Positions 51,216 to 62,340 of a stretch of DNA of 64,000 nucleotides are shown in pieces. The position numbers were made by a program, and so were the translations under genes. The notes beneath the pieces are model-generated. The model did no database searches, was not told where the DNA came from, and saw nothing but the letters and a program-made list of their open reading frames with translations. This DNA comes from JADKAV01 sp037045455 (GTDB lineage Bacteria; Actinomycetota; Actinomycetes; S36-B12; UBA10799), in contig JBAOIN010000016.1 in the NCBI GenBank assembly GCA_037045455.1, forward strand, positions 558,001 to 622,000. The letters are read 5' to 3'. The number at the start of each line of letters is the position of its first letter. Positions within the stretch are counted from its first letter, which is position 1.

Positions 51216-51892
51216 GACTGCTCGTCCTGGGCGACTCACTGACGTTCCACGGCCCTGATCAGGCCCATCCGCCGTCGGATCCGCGGTTGTGGCCCAACAT
51301 TGCGGCAGACGACGCGGACGTCGTGGCCCAGATCGGGTGGACCGCTCGCGACGCCTGGTGGGCCCTGACGCGCGATCCTAAGGTGTGGGGGGAGTACTTG
51401 CCCCAGGCGCAGGCACTCGTGCTCGCTGTCGGGGGCATGGACGCACTGCCGGCCGCCATTCCCACCTATCTACGCCAAGGCTTGTCGTACATCCGCCCGG
51501 GCTGGCTGCGCCGCCGCGCCCGCGGGGTGTATCTCAGCGGCTCCCCGCACGTGGTGCGCACTCTGGGAGGGCCTTGGAGGCAGCTTCCGCAGGCCGCCAC
51601 CGACCATTACCTGACTCGCATCGTGGAGTCCGTGCGCACGTTCTACCCGAAACTGCCGATCGCGGTCATTACACCGCCCCCGCATCACGCGCGGTTGTAT
51701 CCCAGTCAGCGCTTCTTCGACGCCTCGGTCACGGCCTGCCATGCGTGGGCTGCGGCCCACGGCGTCACCGTGGTCGACGTGACCGAGGTGTGCCGGCGCG
51801 GTTTGACGATCGGCACGCACAACCCGGACGGGATGCACTGGGGCTGGGACACCCATGCCGCGGTGGGGGAGATGGTGGCGCGGGCTTTGTGA
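51212..51892 (+). CDS. SGNH-hydrolase-fold enzyme, probable diglucosylglycerate octanoyltransferase
   Basis: 226 aa. The block I serine is in LLVLGDSLTFHG; Gly/Asn-equivalent GGMDALPAAIPT; block V Asp-His in NPDGMHWGWDTHAAVGEM. GWTARDAWWALTRDPKVW and YIRPGWLRRRARG recall mycobacterial OctT (Rv2418c), which octanoylates diglucosylglycerate, the primer of methylglucose lipopolysaccharides. GpgP-like and rsfS/nadD genes lie upstream and degV downstream, as in mycobacteria. The OctT call rests on remembered family features and synteny. Confidence 0.7.
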   Translation: MRLLVLGDSLTFHGPDQAHPPSDPRLWPNIAADDADVVAQIGWTARDAWWALTRDPKVWGEYLPQAQALVLAVGGMDALPAAIPTYLRQGLSYIRPGWLRRRARGVYLSGSPHVVRTLGGPWRQLPQAATDHYLTRIVESVRTFYPKLPIAVITPPPHHARLYPSQRFFDASVTACHAWAAAHGVTVVDVTEVCRRGLTIGTHNPDGMHWGWDTHAAVGEMVARAL

Positions 51893-52182
51893 GCGAAGCG
51901 CCACGGAGGAGGCTGTTGCGTAATGGGCCAGCGTGCGCTGTCGGGGTTCTGGTCATGATGCGGTCATGCAGCGGCGGGAAAATGACCATAACCCCACCGC
52001 ACCGCGGCCAATACGTCGGTGCTTACAGCAGTCCGCGCCTGTTGGTGGCGAGGGCGCCAGTCTCAGCCTTTAGGGGCCACCAGTCGAGATTGCGCGACAC
52101 CCTCCGGAGTTGTCGCTGGCTCACAAAGCCTCGCGCGGACGTCTCGCTACCCTAGAGAGACCGCACCCACGAGAGGAAACCC
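51893..52182. other. 290-bp spacer before leuS
   Basis: No gene seen. It holds an imperfect inverted repeat with perfect sections GGGGTT/AACCCC-type and GGTCAT/ATGACC (51943-51956 against 51982-51995), a smaller GCGACA/TGTCGC stem near 52100, and TACCCT (about 52149) as leuS -10 candidate with a GAGAGGA ribosome-binding site. The T-box hallmark TGGxACCGCGG is absent. Confidence 0.5.
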
Positions 52183-54654
52183 ATGTCGGAGCCGGTCGAG
52201 TACGACGTCGAGACGATCCAGAACCGGTGGCTGCCGGTCTGGGACGAACTCGCGCCCTTCCGCTCCGGGCGACCCCGACGACTCGCGGCCCAAGAAGTAC
52301 GTCCTCGACATGTTCCCGTACCCGTCAGCGGTGACCTGCACATGGGCCACGCCGAGGCCTACGCGCTCGGCGACGTGATCGCCCGGTACTGGGTGCAGCG
52401 CGGCTTCAACGTCATGCACCCGATCGGCTGGGACGCGTTCGGACTGCCCGCCGAGAACGCCGCGATCAAGCGCGGCGCGAACCCGGTGACCTGGACCTAC
52501 GACAACATCGCCAGCAGACGCGCGTCGATGCGCCGCTACGCGTGCTCGTTCGACTGGGACCGGGTACTGCACACCTGCGACCCCGAGTACTACCACTGGA
52601 ACCAGTGGCTGTTCCTGAAGTTGTTCGAGCGGGGGCTGGCCTACCGCAAGGACAGCCAACGTCAACTGGTGCCCGAACGACCAGACGGTGCTGGCCAACG
52701 AGCAGGTGGTGCGACGGGCCGTTGCGAGCGCTGCGACGCAGTCGGTCACGAAGAAGAAGCTGACCCAGTGGTACCTGCGGATCACCGACTACGCCGAGCG
52801 GCTGCTGGACGACATGGCTGCAGCTGGAGGGCACGTGGCCGGACAAGGTGCTGACCATGCAGCGCAACTGGATCGGCCGTTCGACCGGTGCCGAGGTGCG
52901 ACTTCGCGATCGAAGGCCGGGATGAGCCGGTCACCGTCTACACCACGCGCCCGGACACGCTGTACGGCGCGACGTTCTTCGTCGTGGCTGCCGACTCCGA
53001 CCTAGCCGCTGAACTGGCGGCGCGACTGCGAGCCCGAGTTCGCTGCCTACCTGGAGCAGGTCCGCATGGTCAGCGACATCGACCGGCATGAGCGCCGACC
53101 GGCCCAAGACCGGCGTCTTCCTGCAGCGCTACGCGATCAACCCGGTCAACGGTGAGCAAGCTGCCCGATCTACGCCTCGGACTACGTGCTGGCCGACTAC
53201 GGCACGGGCGCGATCATGGCTGTGCCTGCCCACGACCAGCGCGACCTGGACTTCGCGCGGACATTCGGGCTGCCGGTCCGCGTGGTTGTTGCCTCCGACG
53301 ACGGACCCCGCGGTGACCGGCGTGGCGACTGCCGACGACGGCCCGCACGTGAACTCCGGACCGCTTGGACGGCTTGGGCAAGGCCGAAGCGCGATCGAGG
53401 CGGTCATCGCCGAACTCGCGGCCGAGGGTACAGGGCGAGTCCGCCCTTAACTACCGGCTGCGGGACTGGCTGATTTCCCGGCAGCGCTACTGGGGTACTC
53501 CTATCCCGATCATTCATTGCCCCGACTGCGGTGAGGTGCCGGTGCCGGAGGCCGAGCTGCCCGTCGTGCTGCCGGATCCGCGAAGGTCTGGACCTGCAAC
53601 CCAAGGGCACCTCGCCGCTTGGGGGGTGCGGCGGACTGGGTGAACGTCGACTGTCCGCGGTGTCGGTGGTCCCGCGCGTCGGGACACGGACACGATGGAC
53701 ACGTTCGTGGACTCCTCGTGGTACTTCCTGCGCTATCTGGATCCGCACCGCACGGACGCCCCCTTCGACCCGGTGCAGGCAAAGGTCTGGCTGCCCGTGG
53801 ACCAGTACGTCGGCGGTGTGACGCACGCAATCCTGCACCTGCTTTACGCGCGCTTCTTCACCAAAGTGCTGCACGACATGGGCATGGTGGACTTCACCGA
53901 ACCGTTTAGCAGCCTGCTCAATCAGGGCATGGTCGTCATGGACGGCTCGGCGATGAGCAAGTCCCGCGGCAACCTGGTCCGCCTGTCAGACGAACTGGCA
54001 GCCCACGGCGTCGACGCTGTGCGGCTGACCATGGTGTTCGCCGGCCCGCCCGAGGACGACATCGACTGGGCTGATGTCTCACCGGCAGCCAGTACCCGGT
54101 TCCTGACCAGGGCCTGGCGGCTCAGCGGTGACGTGACCAGTGCTGTCGGCGTCGATCCGGCCACCGGCGACGAGTCCCTGCGACGGGTCATCCACCGTCT
54201 GATCGCCGACGCCGAGCAGGCCGTGGAATCATTCCGGTTCAACGTGGCTGTGGCCAAGACCATGGAGATGGTCAACGCGACGCGCAAGGCGATCGACTCC
54301 GGTCCGGGCCCAGCCGACGCCGCAGTCCGGGAAGCGGCCGAGGCCGTAGCGATCCTGCTGTCACTGGTCGCGCCCTACACCGCCGAGGACATGTGGGCCA
54401 GGCTTGGACATGAGCCGAGCGTGGCTCGCGCCGGGTGGCCGGTCGTCGATCCCGAGTTGGCCCGCGCCCAGACGGTCACCTGTGTCGTGCAGATCGCGGG
54501 CAAGGTTAAGGCTCGACTGGAGGTCGACCCTGCTATCTCTGAGGCTGAACTGCAGGCTCAGACCCTGGCCGAGGTCGCGGACCTGCTGGGCGACACGCCA
54601 CCGCGACGGGTGATCGTCCGAGCACCCAAACTGGTCAACATCGTCCCAGGCTGA
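52183..54654 (+). CDS. leuS: Leucyl-tRNA synthetase (multiply frameshifted)
   Basis: About 815-820 aa. The class I HIGH motif is HMGH in PYPSGDLHMGHAEAY; GWDAFGLPAENAA and the editing CP1 domain (VYTTRPDTLYGATF, YGTGAIMAVPAHDQRD) follow. The KMSKS motif appears as AMSKSRGN. The C-terminal anticodon and tail part is clean from about 53690. Between 52260 and 53690 there are about a dozen indels, mostly one-base insertions. Enough signature sequence is continuous to call it a functional gene read with errors. Confidence 0.93.
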
Positions 54655-54667
54655 CGCAGGAGGATCC

Positions 54668-55501
54668 ATGACCGTCGCGGTGATCACCGACAGCACTGCC
54701 TGTCTCACGCCGGACATGGCCGCTCGCGCTGGGCTGACGGTGGTGCCGATTCACGTGGTCATCGATGGCCGGTCGTACCGCGACGGCGTGGACATCACCA
54801 GCGACGAGGTGGCGGCAGCGCTGTCCGGTGGGTCGGTGGTGAGCACCTCCAAACCCACGCCCCAGGAGTTCCTGGCGATCTACACGTCGGCGGCACAGGC
54901 CGGCGCCACCGAGATCGTCAGTGTCCACGTGTCGGCGGCGCTCAGCGGAACCTACGACTCCGCCCGGCTGGCTGCCCGCGAGGCGTCCGTCCCGGTCACG
55001 GTCGTGGACAGCCACTCGATCGTGATGGGGCTCGGCTTCGCCGCCATGACAGCTGCGGAGGCCGTGTACTCCGGCGCCGATGCCGCGCGCGCAGCCGAGG
55101 CCGCTCGCCTCAGCGCTGCCGAGAGCAGTGTCCTGTTCTATGTCGACACTCTGGAATTCCTGCGCCGTGGTGGCCGGATCGGAAAAGCGTCGGCGTGGCT
55201 CGGCGGGGCGCTGCGCGTCAAGCCCCTGTTGCATGTCGACGACGGCGTGGTGGCGCCGCTGGAGAAGGCACGCACGGCCAACCGCGCGTTGGGTCGCCTC
55301 ACCGAACTCGCGGTCGAAGCGGCCGCCGATCGTCCGGTCCGGCTCGCAGTTCAACACCTCGATGCCCAAGAGCGAGCTGAGGGAATGGCCGCACGCCTGC
55401 GTAACAAACTCCATGCCGAGGTGGTGGTCTGCGAGGTCACTGCTGTGATGGGCGTGCACGTGGGTCCCGGTGTCGTGGCGGTATCGGTGGCCCCCGCATG
55501 A
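54668..55501 (+). CDS. DegV-family fatty-acid-binding protein
   Basis: 277 aa. The signature is TDSTACLTPDMAARAGLTVVP at the N-terminus, VSTSKPTPQEFLAIY, SALSGTYDSARLAA and EFLRRGGRIGK. DegV proteins hold a fatty acid and present it to fatty-acid kinase. Mycobacteria have degV next to octT, as here. GGAGGATCC precedes the ATG. Its last bases overlap the plsY ATG. Confidence 0.92.
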   Translation: MTVAVITDSTACLTPDMAARAGLTVVPIHVVIDGRSYRDGVDITSDEVAAALSGGSVVSTSKPTPQEFLAIYTSAAQAGATEIVSVHVSAALSGTYDSARLAAREASVPVTVVDSHSIVMGLGFAAMTAAEAVYSGADAARAAEAARLSAAESSVLFYVDTLEFLRRGGRIGKASAWLGGALRVKPLLHVDDGVVAPLEKARTANRALGRLTELAVEAAADRPVRLAVQHLDAQERAEGMAARLRNKLHAEVVVCEVTAVMGVHVGPGVVAVSVAPA

Positions 55502-56061
55502 TCTGGGTGCTCGCTGCCGTCGTCGGGTATCTGATCGGCTCGATCAACCCGGCGTCGATCATCGCTCGGGTTCGGGGTGTCGACTACCGTTCCGTCGGTT
55601 CCGGCAATCCCGGAGCCACCAACATCGGCCGCGCGCTGGGCAAGCGCACCGGCATCCTGGTCGGCGCTCTGGACATTCTCAAGGGCTTCCTGCCGGCCAT
55701 CGCATTCACGCTGTGGACCGGCGACCTCGGGGTTGGCGAGCTGGCCGGCTTCGCCGCCGTGGTTGGCCACATCACCAGCCCGTTCCTGAAAGGTCGCGGC
55801 GGTAAGGGGGTGGCTACGTCGCTGGGTGCGATCCTGGCCATCAACTGGATCTGGCTGCTGCCCGTGCTGGCCGCGTTCGGAATCGTCTTCGCCGTGAGCA
55901 GGCGGATGGGGATCGCGAGTCTGAGTGCCAGCTTGATGCTCATCCCGGCGTCCATCATCTGGCATACCGATCGCAGCCAGATCGTCTTCGCGACCGCCCT
56001 GGCAGCACTGATCGTGGTCCGGCATCAGAGCAACATCCGGGCGGCGCTGGCGCGTTCCTGA
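55498..56061 (+). CDS. plsY: Glycerol-3-phosphate acyltransferase PlsY
   Basis: 187 aa, about five transmembrane helices. It acylates G3P from acyl-phosphate. Motif 1 GSGNPGATNIGR (about 38-49), motif 2 GHITSPFLKGRGGKGVAT and motif 3 near the C-terminus (VVRHQSNI) are intact. Coupling with degV links fatty-acid activation to phospholipid synthesis. Confidence 0.95.
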   Translation: MIWVLAAVVGYLIGSINPASIIARVRGVDYRSVGSGNPGATNIGRALGKRTGILVGALDILKGFLPAIAFTLWTGDLGVGELAGFAAVVGHITSPFLKGRGGKGVATSLGAILAINWIWLLPVLAAFGIVFAVSRRMGIASLSASLMLIPASIIWHTDRSQIVFATALAALIVVRHQSNIRAALARS

Positions 56062-56090
56062 AATCTTCGCGAGGATCCGTCGCAACGCAT

Positions 56091-56789
56091 GTGGACTGGA
56101 GCGCGAGTCGCTTCCACAGAACGCGCAAGCCCGCGCCGCATCGTCCAGTGTCCGCAGAGGCTGGCGAGGTGAACTCCCTGGACTTCGACCGGCGGACCGT
56201 GATGATGCTGGCCGCCGTTTTCCTTTCCGCAGTAGGACTGACCCTGTTCGTGACCCACAAGAACGCCCCCGCCGCGCCCGTCGCGGCACCGGTTGTCGCC
56301 CTGCCCTCGGCGTCCTCGAGTCCGTCTGCGTCGAGCAGTGCCAGCCCCGCGGGGGACGTGGTGGTCGAGGTGGTGGGCAAGGTCCGCGACCCACAGGTTG
56401 TGACTCTGCCGAAGGGCTCCCGAGTCCAGGACGCGCTGGAGGCGGCGGGCGGTGTGAAACCCGGCGTGAACACCACTGACCAGAACCTCGCACGACTCTT
56501 GGTCGATGGCGAGCAGATCCGGATCGGCTTGAGCAGCACTCCGAGCCCGGTCACAGCCGGTGGGACGCCACCGCCATCGCCGGGCGGCCTGATCGACATC
56601 AACACCGCCACCGCCGAGATGCTCGAGCAGATCCCGGGCGTCGGTCCGGTGCTCGCGCAGCGAATCATCGCCTACCGCGAGGCCAACGGCGGTTTCCAGA
56701 CAGTCGAGCAGCTGACGGAGGTCTCGGGGATCGGGGAGGCGACATTCGCGCAGATGCAGGCGATGGTGACCGTCGGCGCTGGTGGCTGA
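56091..56789 (+). CDS. comEA: ComEA-like DNA-binding protein
   Basis: 232 aa. It has a cytoplasmic basic N-terminus, one transmembrane helix (about 40-58), a Ser/Ala-rich linker, an SLBB domain (about 85-150, VVEVVGKVRDPQVVTLPKGSRV) and a C-terminal helix-hairpin-helix pair (DINTATAEMLEQIPGVGPVLA, LTEVSGIGEATFAQM). It binds incoming dsDNA at the cell surface. It precedes comEC, suggesting competence potential, though no pilus genes are in view. Confidence 0.9.
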   Translation: MDWSASRFHRTRKPAPHRPVSAEAGEVNSLDFDRRTVMMLAAVFLSAVGLTLFVTHKNAPAAPVAAPVVALPSASSSPSASSSASPAGDVVVEVVGKVRDPQVVTLPKGSRVQDALEAAGGVKPGVNTTDQNLARLLVDGEQIRIGLSSTPSPVTAGGTPPPSPGGLIDINTATAEMLEQIPGVGPVLAQRIIAYREANGGFQTVEQLTEVSGIGEATFAQMQAMVTVGAGG

Positions 56790-56851
56790 CCGGAGTCGTC
56801 TGCGGCGTCTGGGCAGGGGTCTGCTGCGCGGTTGCTGATCTCTGGTGGCCC

Positions 56852-58843
56852 TTGCTGGTCGCTCTTGTTCTTGCCGTGGTCGTCCGGCGGTGGTGGTCCA
56901 CTGCGGCCGTCATCGGCCTAGCCGCGGGCGCTGCCGTCGCGGCGCTGCACGTAGCCGCGATCCCCACCTACCCCGCGGGAACGGCGCAGGTCACGGCGGA
57001 ACTGATCGAGATGCCCCGTATTTCCCAAGGTCAGTGGGGCGTTTCGTGGCAAGCCGCCGCGGACGTCGTTGCCGGGGCACCCAAAGCCCGCGTGACGCTG
57101 GGTGGAAACGGCGAACCGCATTTCGTCATGGGCGACCGGCTGACTGCCACGGTCCGGGTCGAGGAACCTCGCCGGCGGGGGACTGCTGCTTCGCTGTGGA
57201 TCCGCGGAGCGCCCCAAATCGAGCCAGCGACCGGCTTTGCCCCGGAACTGCGGCACCGGATGCGGGACGTGGCCGGCGACAGTGACTCCGGATGGTTGCT
57301 CTCGGGCATGACGCTCGGGCTCGATCAAGGACTCACCCAAGCAGCGGCCGCGGACATGAAGGCTGCCGGTCTCACGCACCTCACCGCGGTGTCAGGCGCC
57401 AACTGCGCGGTTCTGCTGCTCCTCGTGAACTGGCTCTGCGGCTGGATCGGTTTGGGGCGCAAAGCGCGGGTCGTCGTGGGTGGCTTCGTACTGATCGCGT
57501 TCGTGGTCGTGGTCGGCGCCCAACCCAGCGTGATACGGGCCGCAGTGATGGCCGGAGTGGCCATGGCGGCGGGGCTGATAGGCGGGCGCCGCGCCGCGGC
57601 TCACGTGCTGCAGGTGGCGGTCGTGATTCTGCTCCTGATCGATCCGTGGCTGGCCTACAGCGTCGGCTTCATGCTTTCTGTCGCGGCCACCGCCGGCCTG
57701 GTGGCACTCCTGCAACGCGGTCCGATTGCAGCCACAGTCGCCGCGCAGGTCGCGACGCTGCCGATTCTGCTGGCGATCGGCGCGCAAGTCGGCCTGCGCA
57801 GCATCGTCGCGAACGTACTCGTCGCGCCGCTGGCGGGAATGATCCCGATTGTCGGCCTGGCGTCCCTGGTCGTCCCACCGCTGGCCGGCATCGGCCGCTG
57901 GTTGTGCAGCCTGGTGCTCACGGTCGCCGGATGGGAGACCTTCGGCCCCCTGCGGTGGCTGCCCGGAGGCGCCGGGATCGGCCTGGCAGCCCTGGTCAGT
58001 CTCGCGGCACTGATCTTCGGGGGCCGGCACCTGATCCTGGTCGCGGCGGTTCTGGTGGGTGCGGTATCTCTCACAGCGGTCCTCGCTGACAACTGGCCGC
58101 CCGGCGACTGGTGGCTGGTCGCTTGCGACGTGGGGCAGGGCGACGGTTTCGTGCTGCGTGACGAAGGGCATGTGATCGTGGTGGATGCTGGGCCGGATCC
58201 GCAACGGATGGGGGCTTGCCTCGACCGCCTGCACGTGCGCTCAGTCGACCTGCTGGTGCTCACGCATTTCCATGCCGATCACGTGGGCGGTCTTCCGGGT
58301 GTGCTGTCCGGGCGTCAGGTGGGCCAGGTCTGGGTGAGTCCGTACGACGAGCCGGCCGAGACGTACGGTGAGGCGGCGCTGGAGCTGCACGGGCTGCCTG
58401 TCAGCGTTCCCCAGCCAGGAACGCAGGCGCAGGTGGGACGGATGCAACTAGGGGTCATCTGGCCACAGCGAGTGATCCAGGAGGGATCGGTGCCCAACAA
58501 CGCCTCGATCAGCTTCCTGCTCGCTGCCCCTGAGGGCTCAGTGGCCTTCCTGGGAGACGTCGAACGCGAGGCGCAGCGCGCGATCCTCGCCAGTGCCGAC
58601 GTGGACGCCGACATCGTCAAGGTGCCGCACCACGGTTCGGCCAACTTCGACCCCGCGTTGCCGGCTGCCGTATCAGCTCGACTGGCCCTCGTCGGCGTGG
58701 GTGCGGACAACACGTTCGGGCATCCGGCTCCAGAGGCGATCGCGGCCTGGCAGGCCAGCGGGGCGCAGGTGCTCACGACCGAGGACAACGGGGACATCGC
58801 GGTGCGCACCGACGGTTCGGTTGTGGCGCGCGGGTCGCGGTAA
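56852..58843 (+). CDS. comEC: ComEC/Rec2 DNA-uptake channel
   Basis: 663 aa from TTG 56852. The membrane competence domain is about 1-420 with many hydrophobic helices and LTHLTAVSGANCAVLLLL. The C-terminal metallo-beta-lactamase domain has LVACDVGQGDGF, LTHFHADHVGGLPGV, FLGDVEREAQ and VPHHGSANFD. Hydrophobic coding sequence in the same frame continues upstream to about 56770 (WWLTGVVCGVWAGVCC) but without ATG, GTG or TTG, so the true start is uncertain and a base may be wrong. Confidence 0.9.
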   Translation: MLVALVLAVVVRRWWSTAAVIGLAAGAAVAALHVAAIPTYPAGTAQVTAELIEMPRISQGQWGVSWQAAADVVAGAPKARVTLGGNGEPHFVMGDRLTATVRVEEPRRRGTAASLWIRGAPQIEPATGFAPELRHRMRDVAGDSDSGWLLSGMTLGLDQGLTQAAAADMKAAGLTHLTAVSGANCAVLLLLVNWLCGWIGLGRKARVVVGGFVLIAFVVVVGAQPSVIRAAVMAGVAMAAGLIGGRRAAAHVLQVAVVILLLIDPWLAYSVGFMLSVAATAGLVALLQRGPIAATVAAQVATLPILLAIGAQVGLRSIVANVLVAPLAGMIPIVGLASLVVPPLAGIGRWLCSLVLTVAGWETFGPLRWLPGGAGIGLAALVSLAALIFGGRHLILVAAVLVGAVSLTAVLADNWPPGDWWLVACDVGQGDGFVLRDEGHVIVVDAGPDPQRMGACLDRLHVRSVDLLVLTHFHADHVGGLPGVLSGRQVGQVWVSPYDEPAETYGEAALELHGLPVSVPQPGTQAQVGRMQLGVIWPQRVIQEGSVPNNASISFLLAAPEGSVAFLGDVEREAQRAILASADVDADIVKVPHHGSANFDPALPAAVSARLALVGVGADNTFGHPAPEAIAAWQASGAQVLTTEDNGDIAVRTDGSVVARGSR

Positions 58844-58899
58844 GGGCGGACTCCGGCGGGTTCCCTGGTGAGACACAAGCAACTGCCTCGATGCCAGAC

Positions 58900-59858
58900 C
58901 TAGTCAACGGCCAAGGAGATCAGGTCCCGTTCCAGCGCGTGTACCTTCTGGGCGGCGTCCAGCTGCTCGCCCTCCCGCAGGCCACCTTTGACCCGGGCGT
59001 CCAAGTCGGCCAGGACTGTGACGGCCGCAGCCAGTTGGGCGGGCTTCCAGCGCCGCAGCAGCGGCCGGAGTTGCTTGATCTTCCACGGCGGCGCGCCGAT
59101 CTGGCGGGCGATGTCAGCGTCGTTCATGCCCGGCGGGCAGGCGGACAACGCGATCAGTTGGCGCACCGATCCAGCCACCGCCGCCACGATCGCAGGTCCG
59201 GTCCGGGCTCCGTCCGCAGCGATCTGGGCTTGCCGAAGCCGGTGCAGCACCTCGGCCGGCCGGCCCAGCATCACTGCGTCCGCCACCTGGTAGCCCGACA
59301 GCTCGGCGACACCCCGGAAGTACTGCCCGACCACGCCGGCGTCGATGGGGTCGGCGTCGGAGTCCGACGAGAGCTGGTGAGCCGCCGAGCTGAGGTCCGC
59401 CAGATCCGTGCCGACTGCTTCGATCAGCAGTTGCAAACCGTCGGTCGTGATCCGGCGTTTGTTCCGGCGGAACTCATTGGTCACCCAATCGGAAAGCGCC
59501 CGGCCCTTCTTCAGCGGCTGGCAGTCGATCGTGTCGCCGGCCGCCTTCTTCAGATCCTTCAACGCGGCCTGCCCGCCACGGCCGGCGCGGTGATGCGCAA
59601 CGACTGGGCTGGTCTCCGCGGCCACCAGCAGTGCCTCGAGGTTGTCCCCGATCGCATCGGCCTCGGTCACTACCAGGATGCTGCGCGTACCGAACAGATC
59701 CTCACCGCCGGCCTCGGCCAGGCGCAACCGCACGTCCGAGGCGGAACCGCTGATCTGTTCGACGACGAGGTCCGGGTCCTGACGCTGCCACGCCCGCACG
59801 GTGTCGGCCACGGCCCGCTCGACCAGGAACGGGTCGGCCCCCGTCAGCAGAACCAGCG

Positions 59859-59862
<4 letters not shown>
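58900..59862 (-). CDS. holA: DNA polymerase III delta subunit
   Basis: 320 aa. The clamp-loader delta has TLVLLTGADPFLVERAVADT, LFGTRSILVVTEAD, LKKAAGDTIDCQPLKKGRAL and the C-terminal collar domain with PPWKIKQLRPLLRRW. GTG start at 59862 overlaps the lepA stop. It opens the sliding clamp for loading. Confidence 0.92.
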
Positions 59863-61690
<1,828 letters not shown>

Positions 61691-61737
61691 CGTCCTATAG
61701 TTCCACGCCGCCGTCGGGGCACTGGAGCGCCACCGGC

Positions 61738-61743
61738 TATGCT
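61738..61743 (+). promoter_or_regulatory. rpsT -10-like element
   Basis: TATGCT about 80 nt before the rpsT GTG, within the 132-bp lepA-rpsT divergent gap. A leader of about 70 nt would follow. Confidence 0.4.
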
Positions 61744-61822
61744 TGTGAGGCAGCGCTGCGCGTGTGCCCACTGGTGCGCGCCCGCCCATAGACAGACCAA
61801 GACAAGGACGTAGAAGAGCACC

Positions 61823-62089
61823 GTGGCGAACATCAAGTCCCAGATCAAGCGCAACAAGACCAACGCAGCGGCCAACGAGCGCAACAAGGCTGTCAAGAGC
61901 TCGCTGCGCACCGCGTCGCGCCGGGTGAAGGAAGCGCTGTCCGCCGGTGACATCGAGAAAGCCGAGGCCTACGCCCGCGAAGCCAGCCGCAAGCTGGACA
62001 AGGCCGTGAGCAAGGGCGTCATCCACAAGAACCAGGCCGCCAACAAGAAGAGCGCGCTGAACAAGGCTGTCGCCTCCGCGAAGTCCTGA
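61823..62089 (+). CDS. rpsT: 30S ribosomal protein S20
   Basis: 88 aa, intact, highly basic and helical. MANIKSQIKRNKTNAAANER, SSLRTASRRVKEAL and GVIHKNQAANKKSALNKAV are canonical. GTG 61823. Single gene, followed by the third double-hairpin repeat. Confidence 0.97.
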   Translation: MANIKSQIKRNKTNAAANERNKAVKSSLRTASRRVKEALSAGDIEKAEAYAREASRKLDKAVSKGVIHKNQAANKKSALNKAVASAKS

Positions 62090-62126
62090 CGACAGGGTAA
62101 GTCCCGATCCGCTGGGTTACGGACGG

Positions 62127-62221
62127 CCAATCGGTGAGCCTTCCGGGCATCCGTTAGCATCGCGGGCGGGTTTTTGCCGCCCTGAGTGCTCACCGATGCC
62201 CGGCACGCTCACGGATTGCGA
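62127..62221. repeat. Double-hairpin dispersed repeat, copy 3
   Basis: Outer arms CAATCGGTGAGC plus CTTCCGGGCATCCGTTAG, and the complement of TGCTCACCGATGCCCGGCAC followed by GCTCACGGATTGC. The inner stem is GGGCGG-GTTTTT-GCCGCCC. About 38 nt after the rpsT stop. The outermost CAATC/GATTG bases also pair here, so this is the fullest copy. The rest of the 250-bp rpsT to acyl-CoA ligase gap has no gene. Confidence 0.85.
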
Positions 62222-62340
62222 TTCCTCGTGCCGCGGGAAAAGATCCGGTTTGCGGCGAATTGCGCGGGATTCCACTGCATACCTGCGCCCGGCCTATTAG
62301 TGTGGCGCGTATCACATCCGCCCACGGAAAGGCCAACACT

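Noticed and set aside
51893..52182. T-box riboswitch before leuS
   Set aside because: The TGGxACCGCGG antiterminator word and a leucine specifier loop are not present.
52183..53690. leuS as a decaying pseudogene
   Set aside because: The indels fall between perfectly conserved blocks and the only leuS in view is essential; the same insertion pattern occurs in many other essential genes.
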